Shown piece by piece: positions 42,542 to 52,128 of a stretch of 64,000 nt of DNA (position 1 is its first letter; every line of letters begins with the position of its first letter). Both the position numbers and the translations under genes were made by a program. The notes under the pieces are model-generated. The model was given only the letters and a program-made list of their open reading frames with translations, made no database searches and was not told where the DNA came from. The stretch is taken from assembly GCF_034008315.1 (NCBI RefSeq), contig NZ_CP125377.1, forward strand, positions 2,988,001 through 3,052,000, given 5' to 3'. This DNA comes from Pseudomonas sp. P8_241. Lineage in GTDB: Bacteria > Pseudomonadota > Gammaproteobacteria > Pseudomonadales > Pseudomonadaceae.

Positions 42542-44050
42542 TCACAGGCGAATGCCGGACTTGCCGGGCGCGAGGATGCCGTTCGGGTCGAGCGCCCGTT
42601 TGATCGCTCGGTTGACCTCTTTTTTTACCGGTCCGTAACTGTCCGCCAGCTTGTCCATATAGCCGATGCCGGTGCGGTAAACCGCGTGCCCGCGTTTGGC
42701 GAATTCGTCCATCAGCTTTTCGAAGCAACGGTGCGCGCGCTGGGTTTCTTCAGCGTCGGTGCGGTCGTATTCCAGTGGCATCACATGGTGCAGAGCGCGG
42801 CCGCTGAGGGCCGGGGCGGACATATAGTCGAAGCCGAACTCTTCGTAGATCGAGCGCGCCAGGCGGGTTTGCTCGACAAAGTCGCGGCCACGCGCCGGGC
42901 AGATCGGCGAGAACCACATGGAGCCGCCACCGCCGCGCCAGTTGTACAAACGAAAGGCGTCCAGCGACAGCTCGTTGACCTGCATCGGATCATGAATATC
43001 AGGGATCACCCGCGCGCCGGAGCGCTCGAACGCCTGGCTGACCAATTTGTAGTCGGCGGCAATGCGCTCTTCGCTGCCGTACAGGGTGAAGATGATGTTC
43101 CAGTCGGCCAGGCCGATCTTCTTCGCTTCGCTGCGGATGATGTCTTGCGGTACCGGGCCGGTGCCCTGGTAGATATCGTGGCGCGTTTTGGCCGAGGTCA
43201 GGGCAATGGCGGCGTTGGCCATTACGCCGACATTGGGAATGAGCCCGGCGATTCGCAGCGGGGCCAGTGTATCGATGGCGGTTTCCAGCTGCGCCTCGTC
43301 GTATTGCACCAGCACTGTACGGTGGCCGGCAGGTGCCGGCATCAGCCAGAGGCCGAGCTTGGTCACCACGCCGAAATTGGATTGGGTGAAGAGTCCGTCC
43401 AGATAAGGGCCGAAGCCGTACTTGAAGATCTGCCATGAGTTGGAGTTCGGAAGACCGCCCGTGCCGGTGCGCAGTACCTCGCCATTGGCCAACACCACTT
43501 CCATGCCGCAGGCATTGTTGAAGTGATCGCCATAGGGGGTGTTGCCTTCGCCACGTTCCAGCGTGTTGCCAACCGGGCCGGCAATCGGGCCGGGGGCAGG
43601 GAAGGACAGCCATAACGGAATATTGCGTTCCTTCAGGTAGTCCTGCAGTTGCTTGTAGGTCACGCCCGGCTCGACCAACGCCGTGCACAGCTGCGCATCC
43701 ACTTCGAGAATGCGGTTCATGCGTTTGAGGTCGAGAACCACCTGTCCGCGTTCGCCGGGCGCTGCCGAACCATATCCAAAGTTGCGGCCAGTGGAGATGG
43801 GCCACAACGGCACCTTGAAGCGGTTGCAGATTTTCAGGATGCCTTGCACCTGCTCGACCGAATCCGGCAACAGCGCGGCAGAGGCGGCGTAGTCGTTCTC
43901 ATCGTGGGGCAACATGATTTTTCGGTAGGGCGCCAGGCGCTGGGGTTCGCTGATCACCTGGGCATCACCCAGCAAATGGCGAAAGGCGTTGATGGCGAGG
44001 GCAAAGTGTTCCTGCGTTACGCCGGCAGGTAGGACGGAATAGCTGGTCAT
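42542..44050 (-). CDS. 4-cresol-dehydrogenase-type flavoprotein 2
   Basis: The 502-aa flavoenzyme has the same domain plan as flavoprotein 1: PISTGRNFGYGSAAP, LDLKRMNRILEV, CGMEVVLANGEVLRTG and DPNGILAPGKSGI. It is shorter and closer to PchF of p-cresol methylhydroxylase (MEYDRTDAEETQRAHRCFEKL segment). At the position of the VAO flavin-linking His there is Ser377. Tyr369 (LYNWRGGGGS) lies near it and may correspond to the tyrosyl-FAD of PchF; this needs alignment. No signal peptide is present. GGAG precedes the ATG. It leads a four-gene operon divergent from a LysR gene. Confidence 0.92.
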   Translation of the reverse strand: MTSYSVLPAGVTQEHFALAINAFRHLLGDAQVISEPQRLAPYRKIMLPHDENDYAASAALLPDSVEQVQGILKICNRFKVPLWPISTGRNFGYGSAAPGERGQVVLDLKRMNRILEVDAQLCTALVEPGVTYKQLQDYLKERNIPLWLSFPAPGPIAGPVGNTLERGEGNTPYGDHFNNACGMEVVLANGEVLRTGTGGLPNSNSWQIFKYGFGPYLDGLFTQSNFGVVTKLGLWLMPAPAGHRTVLVQYDEAQLETAIDTLAPLRIAGLIPNVGVMANAAIALTSAKTRHDIYQGTGPVPQDIIRSEAKKIGLADWNIIFTLYGSEERIAADYKLVSQAFERSGARVIPDIHDPMQVNELSLDAFRLYNWRGGGGSMWFSPICPARGRDFVEQTRLARSIYEEFGFDYMSAPALSGRALHHVMPLEYDRTDAEETQRAHRCFEKLMDEFAKRGHAVYRTGIGYMDKLADSYGPVKKEVNRAIKRALDPNGILAPGKSGIRL

Positions 44051-44170
44051 GCGGGACTCCGCTTGTTGTTATTGCGGCCGGTTGGGGCACGCTTGAGCAG
44101 AATCATAGGGGGCTGGATCTATAGGCATAAGCCGGGTAAAAGCTATTTAAAGTATTCAGAAGTTTTATAC

Positions 44171-45055
44171 ATGGCGACGCCTTCTCTCGATCAACTACGG
44201 GTGCTGACTGAAGTGGTGGACTGCGGTTCGTTCTCGGCGGCCGCGCGCCGTCTGGGGCGCACGCAGCCGGTGATCAGCTACAGCATTGCCAACCTGGAAG
44301 CGCTGCTGGGTCTTACGCTATTTGAGCGCGGCAAGCGCCGGCCGATCCTTACCCAGAGCGGGGCGGCGGTGTTGGCGTATGCGCGGCGTATGTGCCTGCT
44401 CAGCGATGAGTTGCAGGCCGGGGTGGAAAACCTGGTGAAGGGGTTGGAAGGCGAGATCGGCCTGGCGGTGGATGTGCTTTACCCGTCTGAGCGCCTGGCT
44501 ACCGTGCTGGGTCACTTCGCGGCCGAATTTCCGGGAGTGGCGATGCGCCTGGAAAGCGTACCGCTGGGCCGGGTACAGCAACTGGTGGAGTCGCGTACCT
44601 GTGTGCTGGGTGTCAGCGGCCTGTTTTACGATTGGCCAGACCATATCGAGGCGCGTGATTTCGGCCATCTGCAGATGGTGCCTGTCGCGGCACCCAGCCA
44701 CCCGTTGGCGGCGCAACCGCAAGCGTTGTCCATGGCCATGCTGCGCGAGCACCTGCAGCTGATTCTGGATGATGCCAGCGGGCTGACCGAGGGACGTTCG
44801 TTGGCCATCAGTGGCGTACGCACCTGGCGGGTAACCGACTTCGATACCAAGCTGGCCCTGTTGCGCGCCGGTCTTGGCTGGGGGCATATGCCGCTGCACC
44901 GAGTTGAAGACGACTTGCTCCAGGGACGGCTGGTACGTCTGACGGTGCCGATTCGTCAGCTGGGCGAGCAGTCGTTCACATTGATCCACCGCGTCGACAC
45001 ACCCCCCGGCCGGGCCGGCAGCTGGCTGGCGCAGCGGTTGATCGAGCAGGGCTGA
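44171..45055 (+). CDS. LysR-family regulator
   Basis: The 294-aa protein has an N-terminal winged HTH (FSAAARRLGRTQPVISYSIANLE) and a substrate-binding domain. The ATG at 44171 gives a normal LysR N-terminus; the frame extends upstream without support. It is divergent from the module 2 operon across 120 bases and probably regulates it. The MalT-type motif is absent from this gap, so module 2 may be under separate control. Confidence 0.9.
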   Translation: MATPSLDQLRVLTEVVDCGSFSAAARRLGRTQPVISYSIANLEALLGLTLFERGKRRPILTQSGAAVLAYARRMCLLSDELQAGVENLVKGLEGEIGLAVDVLYPSERLATVLGHFAAEFPGVAMRLESVPLGRVQQLVESRTCVLGVSGLFYDWPDHIEARDFGHLQMVPVAAPSHPLAAQPQALSMAMLREHLQLILDDASGLTEGRSLAISGVRTWRVTDFDTKLALLRAGLGWGHMPLHRVEDDLLQGRLVRLTVPIRQLGEQSFTLIHRVDTPPGRAGSWLAQRLIEQG

Positions 45056-45460
45056 GCACCGGCGGCAGTGCCCCCTTGCCGCCAACTATCTTCGCTCTAT
45101 CTTTCGATAGGAGAACCCTGGCAGAGATTGCGGGAATGTGAGGTCGTGCTCCTCTTCGGACTCCTCGTCGAAGCGCAAGCATCTCCAGACCTCAGCGTTT
45201 GGATTGTCCGGAAACTACAAGGAAAAAACAGGACATGAATGCGTATCCGCCAACCCGTGCCGCCGTCCCACCCGTTCGTGGCGGGAGATCTTCCCCGCCT
45301 GCAATGATCGGGCTTCAGGTGCCGGCGCCAGAAGTGCCCGGCTCGATCTAGCCCGCCTTCCATTCTTGTTTCAACGCCTAACCGCGAGCTGCTCTGCGTG
45401 CTCGTGCAGGGTCTCTACACGCCTGAAAAAGAGCACATCTCACCGGGGTAGAAACACAAC
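45056..45460. other. 405-base leader before the envelope operon
   Basis: No gene is supported here. It contains island motif site 10 near its left end, so the promoter for the DUF1302 operon may lie far upstream with a long leader, or the site may act at a distance. Confidence 0.5.
45095..45113 (-). promoter_or_regulatory. Island motif site 10
   Basis: On the minus strand it reads CTCCTATCGAAAGATAGAG, matching the motif core exactly (CCTATCGAAAGATAG). Orientation is towards the DUF1302 operon, 348 nt away. Confidence 0.55.
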
Positions 45461-47089
45461 ATGACAAAACAACAACAACGAGTCTGCCGCGCCACCCTCG
45501 CTGCCACCATCGCCGCCATCTCCGCCAGCGGTATGGGCTTGGCCCAGGCCGCCCAGTTGCTGGACACCGACGACTACCAACTGCGCTGGGACAACACGGT
45601 GAAGTACCAGATTGGCCAACGCACCGAAGCACCGTCGAACTACAACACCAGCAACATCAACACCAACGACGGTACCCAAGCGTTCAACAAGCACGATCTG
45701 ATTACCAACCGGTTCGATATTCTCACCGAGTTCGACTTCAACCTGAAAGACGCGGCCAACAGTGGCGTGCGCATTAGCGCGGCGGCTTGGTACGACAACG
45801 TCTACAACCGTGACCATCGCAGCATTCCCGCGGCCAGCTACAACATGTCGACGGTGGACAATGACCAGTTCACCGCCCAGGCCAAAGACCAGGCCGGACG
45901 CGATATCGAATTGCTCGACGCCTTTGTTCACAGCGGCATCGATCTAAACGGTCACTACCTGTCCTGGCGTCTGGGCCAGCACACCTTGCTGTGGGGCGAA
46001 AGCCTGTTTCTGGCGACCAACGGCATTGCCCACGGCCAAGCACCCAACGATGCCTACAAGGCCCTCTCGGTGCCGAGCACGTTGGCCAAGGAAGTGTTTT
46101 TGCCGGTCAATCAGCTGTCGGCAGCGCTGTCGCTGACGGACAAATTGTCGGTCGAAGGCTACTACCAGTTCGAGTACCAACAGACGCGCGTCGCCGCACC
46201 GGGTACTTACTGGAGCACCGGCGACATGGTGTTCAAAGGTGGTGAAAACCTGCTGCTGGCGCCAGGCTTTGGCGTGCCTCGCGGTCGGGATATAGAACCC
46301 CGCGAACACAGTGGCCAATGGGGCCTGGCCATGAAGTACCGAGACTTCGACAACGACTGGGATTACGGCGCTTATTTCCTGCGCTACCACGCCAAGACCC
46401 CGCAGGTATTCCTTCACATGGCCACGGTTGCACCGGGCGTCGCGGTGCCCGACGAGTACCTGTTTGTGTATCCCGAAGACATCAAGCTGTACGGCCTGAG
46501 CGCCTCGACGAAGGTCGGCGATGCCAACGTCGCCGGTGAAATCTCCTTCCGCGACAACGTGCCTCTGGTGAGTGATTCCAGCCAATTGGTGGTGGTCGAC
46601 GATCAACGAATCAACGGCGGCAGCAATGCCGGCTATGCAGTCGGGCAAACCATCCATGCGCAGATTTCCACCATCTGGGTGCTGCCGCGCGTGTCGCTGT
46701 GGGACACCTCGCAGTTGACCGGCGAGCTGGGCTTGAACCACCTCTACAAAGTGACCGAGAACGAGGAGCGCCGGGACAAGGACAACACCGTGCGCACCGC
46801 CGGTGGTTTGCGCACGATCTTCGAGCCCACCTGGTACCAGGCGCTGCCGTCAATCGACCTCAGCAGCCCAATCACCCTGGGTTACAACTTCACCGGCAGG
46901 TCGTCGGTGGATGCCGGTTTCAACAACACCGGTGCTGCCCACGGCGGCGATGTGACCACCGCCCTCAACTTCAAATACGCCGGCAACTTGCGAGGTGGCA
47001 TCAGCTACACGAAGTACCTCGGCTCCGATGACAACAACGCTTATCACGATCGCGACTTCGTTCTGCTGAACCTCGCCTACTCGTTCTGA
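45461..47089 (+). CDS. DUF1302 outer-membrane protein
   Basis: The 542-aa protein has a signal peptide (ending AQA-AQ) and a beta-rich body with alternating aromatic strands, ending in LNLAYSF, as expected for an outer-membrane barrel. DUF1302 proteins are nearly always encoded with DUF1329, a beta-propeller protein and an MMPL transporter, as here. The set is found in degraders of steroids and other hydrophobic compounds, suggesting uptake or export of hydrophobic molecules. Confidence 0.88.
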   Translation: MTKQQQRVCRATLAATIAAISASGMGLAQAAQLLDTDDYQLRWDNTVKYQIGQRTEAPSNYNTSNINTNDGTQAFNKHDLITNRFDILTEFDFNLKDAANSGVRISAAAWYDNVYNRDHRSIPAASYNMSTVDNDQFTAQAKDQAGRDIELLDAFVHSGIDLNGHYLSWRLGQHTLLWGESLFLATNGIAHGQAPNDAYKALSVPSTLAKEVFLPVNQLSAALSLTDKLSVEGYYQFEYQQTRVAAPGTYWSTGDMVFKGGENLLLAPGFGVPRGRDIEPREHSGQWGLAMKYRDFDNDWDYGAYFLRYHAKTPQVFLHMATVAPGVAVPDEYLFVYPEDIKLYGLSASTKVGDANVAGEISFRDNVPLVSDSSQLVVVDDQRINGGSNAGYAVGQTIHAQISTIWVLPRVSLWDTSQLTGELGLNHLYKVTENEERRDKDNTVRTAGGLRTIFEPTWYQALPSIDLSSPITLGYNFTGRSSVDAGFNNTGAAHGGDVTTALNFKYAGNLRGGISYTKYLGSDDNNAYHDRDFVLLNLAYSF

Positions 47090-47102
47090 CTGGAGACGCT
47101 GC

Positions 47103-48461
47103 ATGAAACACAACAACAAGATCGCCTTGCTGACCCTGTGCGTGGCCGCCGCTTTGCCCTTGCACACCCTGGCAGCGGTCAGCGCCGCCGAAGCTGCGCG
47201 CCTGGGCGGTGAACTGACCCCGTTTGGCGCCATCAAGGCCGCTAATGCCGATGGCTCGATTCCGGCCTGGACCGGCGGCCTGACCGAGGGCGTAACGCGC
47301 GAAGACCCCAAGCTGCCTCCCAAGCTGTTCGCCGACGAAAAACCGTTGTTCAGCATCAGTGGCAGTAATGTCGCGCAATACGCCGACAAGCTGTTCCTCG
47401 GTTCGCAGCAGCTGCTGAAAAACTACCCCGGCTACCGCATCGACGTATACCCCAGCCACCGCACCGCGGCGGCACCGCAGTACATCTATGACCGCACCCT
47501 GAAAAACGCCACCCGCACCACGCTGACCAATCAGATTCTGGACATGAACACCTATGCAGGTGGTGTGCCGTTCCCGATTCCGCAGGATGGCGAGCAGGCG
47601 ATCTTCAACGTGCAGTGGAACTGGCGCGCAACGGACAGCACGGTGAACGCCAACACCTGGTTCGTGTCCTCCAGCGGCAAGCGTGCGCTGACGGCGGGCA
47701 ATATCCTGCAGGTGACTACGCCGTTCCATTACCCCGACAACCGTCCCGATCCCTGGCAGGGCAAACTCTGGGGCCCAACCCTGGTGACGGCCACTGCTCC
47801 GGCCTATTCGGCAGGCGAAAAGCAACTGGTCCATGCCAACCCGGACCAGGGCATGATCACCCCGGTAAATGCCTGGGCTTATCTGACCGGCCAGCGCCGT
47901 CTGCGCAAGGCGCCCAACGTGCAGTACGACGTGCCGAACAACTTCAGTTCGGGGCTGACCAACTTTGATGACAGCTGGGGCTTCAACGGCGCGATCGACC
48001 GCTACACCTGGAAACTGATGGGCCGTCAGGAATTCTATGTGCCCTACAACGGCAACAATATGGCGTATGCCAAATCCAGCGATCTGGTCGGCGAAAAGTT
48101 CGCCAACCCTGACCTGATTCGTTGGGAACTGCACCGCGTGTGGGTGGTAGAAGCCAATCTGAAACCGGGCGCACGGCACGTGGTACCTAAACGCCGCATG
48201 TACATCGACGAAGATAGCTGGACCATCGTCGGCAGCGATCTGTGGGACGCCAAAGGCCAGCTGTGGAAGACCTTTCAACTTCCGCCTATGACCTTCCCCG
48301 AGGCGCCGGTGAACATGACGATTCCGATGATCGTCTACAACCTGCAAGCCGGTGACTACACCTTTATGAACACGTTGAACGACAGCGGCGAAGTGAACTT
48401 CAAGGTGCTGCCGCCGGAGATGTTCACACCGCAACAACTCGAGCGCTCAGGCGTCCGCTGA
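47103..48461 (+). CDS. DUF1329 envelope protein
   Basis: The 452-aa protein has a signal peptide (ending TLA-AV) followed by the DUF1329 pattern (GGELTPFGAIKAANADGSIPAWTGG near residue 36). The fold is LolA/LolB-like, suited to carrying lipid-like molecules across the periplasm. It lies 13 nt after the DUF1302 gene. Confidence 0.9.
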   Translation: MKHNNKIALLTLCVAAALPLHTLAAVSAAEAARLGGELTPFGAIKAANADGSIPAWTGGLTEGVTREDPKLPPKLFADEKPLFSISGSNVAQYADKLFLGSQQLLKNYPGYRIDVYPSHRTAAAPQYIYDRTLKNATRTTLTNQILDMNTYAGGVPFPIPQDGEQAIFNVQWNWRATDSTVNANTWFVSSSGKRALTAGNILQVTTPFHYPDNRPDPWQGKLWGPTLVTATAPAYSAGEKQLVHANPDQGMITPVNAWAYLTGQRRLRKAPNVQYDVPNNFSSGLTNFDDSWGFNGAIDRYTWKLMGRQEFYVPYNGNNMAYAKSSDLVGEKFANPDLIRWELHRVWVVEANLKPGARHVVPKRRMYIDEDSWTIVGSDLWDAKGQLWKTFQLPPMTFPEAPVNMTIPMIVYNLQAGDYTFMNTLNDSGEVNFKVLPPEMFTPQQLERSGVR

Positions 48462-48481
48462 ATTCAATACAGGTAACGCTT

Positions 48482-49621
48482 ATGAAACGCCTCGACCTCC
48501 AGTGGTTTATGGTCGGTGCGGTCATCATGGGGGCCGCGCTCGCGACCCCCAGCATGGCTGCTGACAGTTCCTCAGAGAACACGCAAACATCGGCGTCCGC
48601 TACGCCGCTTGAACGACCGGCGCCGGCCGCTGCGCAGGTGCATCACAGCATGCTGCTGGCGATAACCCGAGCCGGTGAACGCCTGGTGGCGGTTGGCGAG
48701 CACGGTGTTATCGCGCTGTCTGACGATGACGGCCAACACTGGCGTAGTGCCAAGGTTCCGGTGGACGTCAACCTCACCGCCGTCGCCTTCGCCGATGAGC
48801 GTCAGGGTTGGGCCATCGGCCAAATGGGCGTGGTGCTGCACAGTGCGGATGCGGGCGAAAGCTGGCAGAAGCAGCTGGATGGCATCGGTGCTGCCAGCAC
48901 CTTGCTGACTCAGGCACGGCAACAGGCGGCGAGTCTCGACGAGAGCGCTCGTGAAGACCTGCTGGACCGCGCCGAAAGTCTGGTAAACGACGGGCCGGAC
49001 AAGCCGTTTCTCGACCTGTTGGTTGAAGACTCGAGCACCGTGACCGTGGTCGGCGCCTTCAATCTGGCGCTGCGCAGTACCGATGGCGGCGCCACCTGGC
49101 AGGGCTTTTCCCAAGCACTCGACAACCCCAATGGCATGCATGTCTATGCCTTGGAAAAAGTCGACGGCAACTTGCTAGCGGTTGGCGAGCAGGGATTAGT
49201 GCTCAAGTCCGCAGGCGCCCAGGCAACCCTCGCGGCGCAGCCATCACCCTATGACGGTAGCTATTTCGGTTTGCTCGCAATAGGCCAGCGCAAGGTGCTC
49301 GCCTATGGTCTGCGTGGCAACGCGTTTGTTTCCGATGATGCCGGTGACAATTGGCAAAAGGCCCAGGTGCCGGGCAGCCACAACGCCACCTTCAACGCCG
49401 CCCTTCGCCGTAGCAACGGCGATGTGTTGCTGCTCGATCAGTCCGGTCGTATTCATCTTAGCCATGACCAGGGACGCAGTTTCCGCACCTTGGCATTCGA
49501 GTGGGGCGCGCCATTAACCGGCGCCGTTGAAACCACCAGCGGCAGCATTCTGTTGTCTAGCCTGGCCGGTGTTGTGCAGATTCCCCCGGCTGCGTTGGCC
49601 AATACCGCTTCCGAGGAGTAA
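48482..49621 (+). CDS. YCF48/BNR-type beta-propeller protein, exported
   Basis: The 379-aa protein has a signal peptide (ending SMA-AD) and repeated propeller blades with DDGQHWRS, ADAGESWQK, TDGGATWQG, DDAGDNWQK and HDQGRSFRT Asp-box-like motifs. Proteins of this type accompany DUF1302/DUF1329 genes and probably scaffold the envelope complex. It is periplasmic. Confidence 0.88.
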   Translation: MKRLDLQWFMVGAVIMGAALATPSMAADSSSENTQTSASATPLERPAPAAAQVHHSMLLAITRAGERLVAVGEHGVIALSDDDGQHWRSAKVPVDVNLTAVAFADERQGWAIGQMGVVLHSADAGESWQKQLDGIGAASTLLTQARQQAASLDESAREDLLDRAESLVNDGPDKPFLDLLVEDSSTVTVVGAFNLALRSTDGGATWQGFSQALDNPNGMHVYALEKVDGNLLAVGEQGLVLKSAGAQATLAAQPSPYDGSYFGLLAIGQRKVLAYGLRGNAFVSDDAGDNWQKAQVPGSHNATFNAALRRSNGDVLLLDQSGRIHLSHDQGRSFRTLAFEWGAPLTGAVETTSGSILLSSLAGVVQIPPAALANTASEE

Positions 49622-49626
49622 TACCC

Positions 49627-52092
49627 ATGCATTCTATTCACGAAGAAGCGCCTGTCATTGCCGACCTCAAGGACTTTGATCAGCGCTCCGGTTCCGCCTT
49701 GGAGCGGCTGCTGTTTAACCATCGACTGTGGGTGTTGCTGTTCTGCCTGTTTCTGACGGCGTTCTTCGTCGCTCAATTCAACGGCCTGAAGCTCAACGCC
49801 AATTTTTTGCGGATGATCCCCAACGACCACCCCTACATTCAGAACTACACCGCCCGCCAGGATGATCTGGCCGGGCAGGGCAACGTTGTGCGCATCGTGG
49901 TGGAGAACCGTAAGGGTAGAATCCTTGATGCCGACTACATGGCCACCCTGCAAAAGATCAGCGATGAGGTGTACCTGCTCGCTGGCGTTAACCGGCCGTA
50001 TATGAAGTCGCTGTGGACGCCGACCATGCGGTGGCGCGGTATTACCGAAGTAGGCATCGAGGCCGGCCCGGTTATCGACTCCAACTACGACGGTTCTGCC
50101 GAGGCCTTGGCCCGCTTGCGTCTGAACATCGAGCGCTCCGGCGAAATCGGCAGCATTGTGGCGCCGGACTTCAAGTCGAGCATGCTACTGGTGCCATTGC
50201 TCGATATCGATACCGAGACGGGAAAACCCCTTGACTATGGCGCGTTCAGCGCCAAGCTCGAACACATCCGCGACAAATACCAGAGTGATTCGACCGGCAT
50301 CTACATCGTTGGCTTTGCCAAAGTGGTGGGTGACCTGATTGCCGGGCTGGGCCAGGTACTAGTGTTTTTTGCCGTGGCCATTCTGATCGCCGGCGTACTG
50401 GTCTACAACTACACCCGCTGCGCTCGCAGCACGCTGGTGGTGCTGCTGTGTTCGATGGTGTCGGTGAGCTGGCTGTTGGGTATGTTGCCGCTGCTGGGCT
50501 ACGACCTGGATCCCTATACCATCCTAGTGCCTTTTCTGGTGTTCGCCATTGGCATGAGCCACGGCGCGCAGAAAATGAACGGCATCATGCAGGACATTGG
50601 CCGCGGCACGCACAAGCTTATCGCCGCGCGCTACACTTTCCGCCGTTTGTTTATGGCCGGGCTGGTCGCGCTGGCGTGCGATGCAGTCGGCTTTGCCGTG
50701 TTGCTGCTGATCAACATTGAAGTGATCCGCCAGTTGGCAACGACCGCCAGTATTGGCGTGGCGTTTCTGATCTTCACCAATCTTATTCTGTTGCCTGTGG
50801 TGCTCAGCTATGTGGGAGTAGGGCACAAGGCCGCCGTGCGCAGCCTGCGTAACGAACAGGCCGACATGAGCAGCGGCATTCGCCATCCGCTCTGGCGTTT
50901 CCTTGACCAGTTCACCAAGCGAAAGGTGGCCGGCCCCACGCTCGTGGCGGCGCTGGTGTTGGGTCTCGTGGGTTTTACGGTCAGCCTGAACCTGAAAATC
51001 GGCGACCTCGATCCGGGGGCGCCGGAGTTGCGCACGGACTCGCGCTATAATCAGGACAACGCCTATATCACCTCGCATTTCGGCAACGCCAGCGACGTGT
51101 TTATTGTCATGGTCAACTCGCGTGAGGGGCAGTGCATGGACTACGCGCTGCTGGAGAAAATCGACCGCCTCGAATGGCAACTGCGTCAGCAACCAGGTGT
51201 GGCCGCGACCGACTCGTTTGCCTCGTTTATCAAGATCATGACCAGCCAGTTGACCGAGGGAAATCCCAAGTGGATTGGCTTGCTGCCCAACCAGGCGGTG
51301 ATCAATAATCTGGTGAAATACGCGCCGCTGACGCTGGTCAGCCAGGTGTGCGATGTGTCGATGCTGCGGGTTTTTCTCACCGACCACAAAGCCGAAACCC
51401 TGGGTGGTGTGGTCAAGGTAGTCGAAGACTTTGCCGCGCAAAACAACAGTGCCGAGCAGCAGTTCAAGATGGCCGCCGGCACGGCGGGCATCGAGGCAGC
51501 CACCAATATCGTGGTGAAAAAGGCCAACCGCGAAATGCTGTTCTGGGTTTATGGCGCCGTGGTCCTGTTGTGCTTCCTGGTGTTCCGCTCCTGGCGCGCG
51601 GTGACCTGCGCCATCCTGCCGTTGGTACTCACTTCAATTCTCGCCGAGGCGTTGATGGTGTGGTTGGACATCGGCGTCAAGGTGGCCACCTTGCCGGTGA
51701 TCGCCCTGGGCGTCGGCATCGGTATCGACTACGCACTCTACGTGTTGAGCATCCTACTGGTGCATATGCGCAATGGTGAGTCGTTGTCCGAGGCCTACTA
51801 CCGCTCGTTGCTGTTTACCGGGCGGGTGGTGCTGTTGACCGGTGCCACGTTGGCAATTGGTGTGGCCACCTGGGTGTTCTCGCCGATCAAATTTCAAGCC
51901 GATATGGGCATTTTGCTGGCCTTTATGTTCCTTTGGAACATGCTCGGCGCGCTGATCCTGCTCCCGGCGCTCGCCAGCTTTTTGCTCAAGCCGGCGCTGC
52001 GGCCAATAGCGTCGTCCGCGCGGCACAAAGCCAGCAAGCACAGCGATAATGACCCATTGAGCCAGCGCGTTCTGGACAGCCTTCCCCATTGA
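49627..52092 (+). CDS. MMPL-family RND transporter
   Basis: The 821-aa protein has the RND plan: one N-terminal helix, a periplasmic domain, five helices (around residues 235-400), a second lone helix near 440, a second periplasmic domain, and five C-terminal helices. The MMPL-type segments FLVFAIGMSHGAQKMNG and ALGVGIGIDYALYVLS are present. Such pumps move lipids and hydrophobic molecules using proton force. Starts 6 nt after the propeller gene and is the energising part of the four-gene envelope module. Confidence 0.92.
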   Translation: MHSIHEEAPVIADLKDFDQRSGSALERLLFNHRLWVLLFCLFLTAFFVAQFNGLKLNANFLRMIPNDHPYIQNYTARQDDLAGQGNVVRIVVENRKGRILDADYMATLQKISDEVYLLAGVNRPYMKSLWTPTMRWRGITEVGIEAGPVIDSNYDGSAEALARLRLNIERSGEIGSIVAPDFKSSMLLVPLLDIDTETGKPLDYGAFSAKLEHIRDKYQSDSTGIYIVGFAKVVGDLIAGLGQVLVFFAVAILIAGVLVYNYTRCARSTLVVLLCSMVSVSWLLGMLPLLGYDLDPYTILVPFLVFAIGMSHGAQKMNGIMQDIGRGTHKLIAARYTFRRLFMAGLVALACDAVGFAVLLLINIEVIRQLATTASIGVAFLIFTNLILLPVVLSYVGVGHKAAVRSLRNEQADMSSGIRHPLWRFLDQFTKRKVAGPTLVAALVLGLVGFTVSLNLKIGDLDPGAPELRTDSRYNQDNAYITSHFGNASDVFIVMVNSREGQCMDYALLEKIDRLEWQLRQQPGVAATDSFASFIKIMTSQLTEGNPKWIGLLPNQAVINNLVKYAPLTLVSQVCDVSMLRVFLTDHKAETLGGVVKVVEDFAAQNNSAEQQFKMAAGTAGIEAATNIVVKKANREMLFWVYGAVVLLCFLVFRSWRAVTCAILPLVLTSILAEALMVWLDIGVKVATLPVIALGVGIGIDYALYVLSILLVHMRNGESLSEAYYRSLLFTGRVVLLTGATLAIGVATWVFSPIKFQADMGILLAFMFLWNMLGALILLPALASFLLKPALRPIASSARHKASKHSDNDPLSQRVLDSLPH

Positions 52093-52128
52093 GTTGGGCC
52101 CGTTTCGGCGGGCTCGTTGGAGTGACCA

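Noticed and set aside
47001..48437. A 478-codon open frame on the minus strand
   Set aside because: It is opposite the DUF1329 gene and has no recognisable family.
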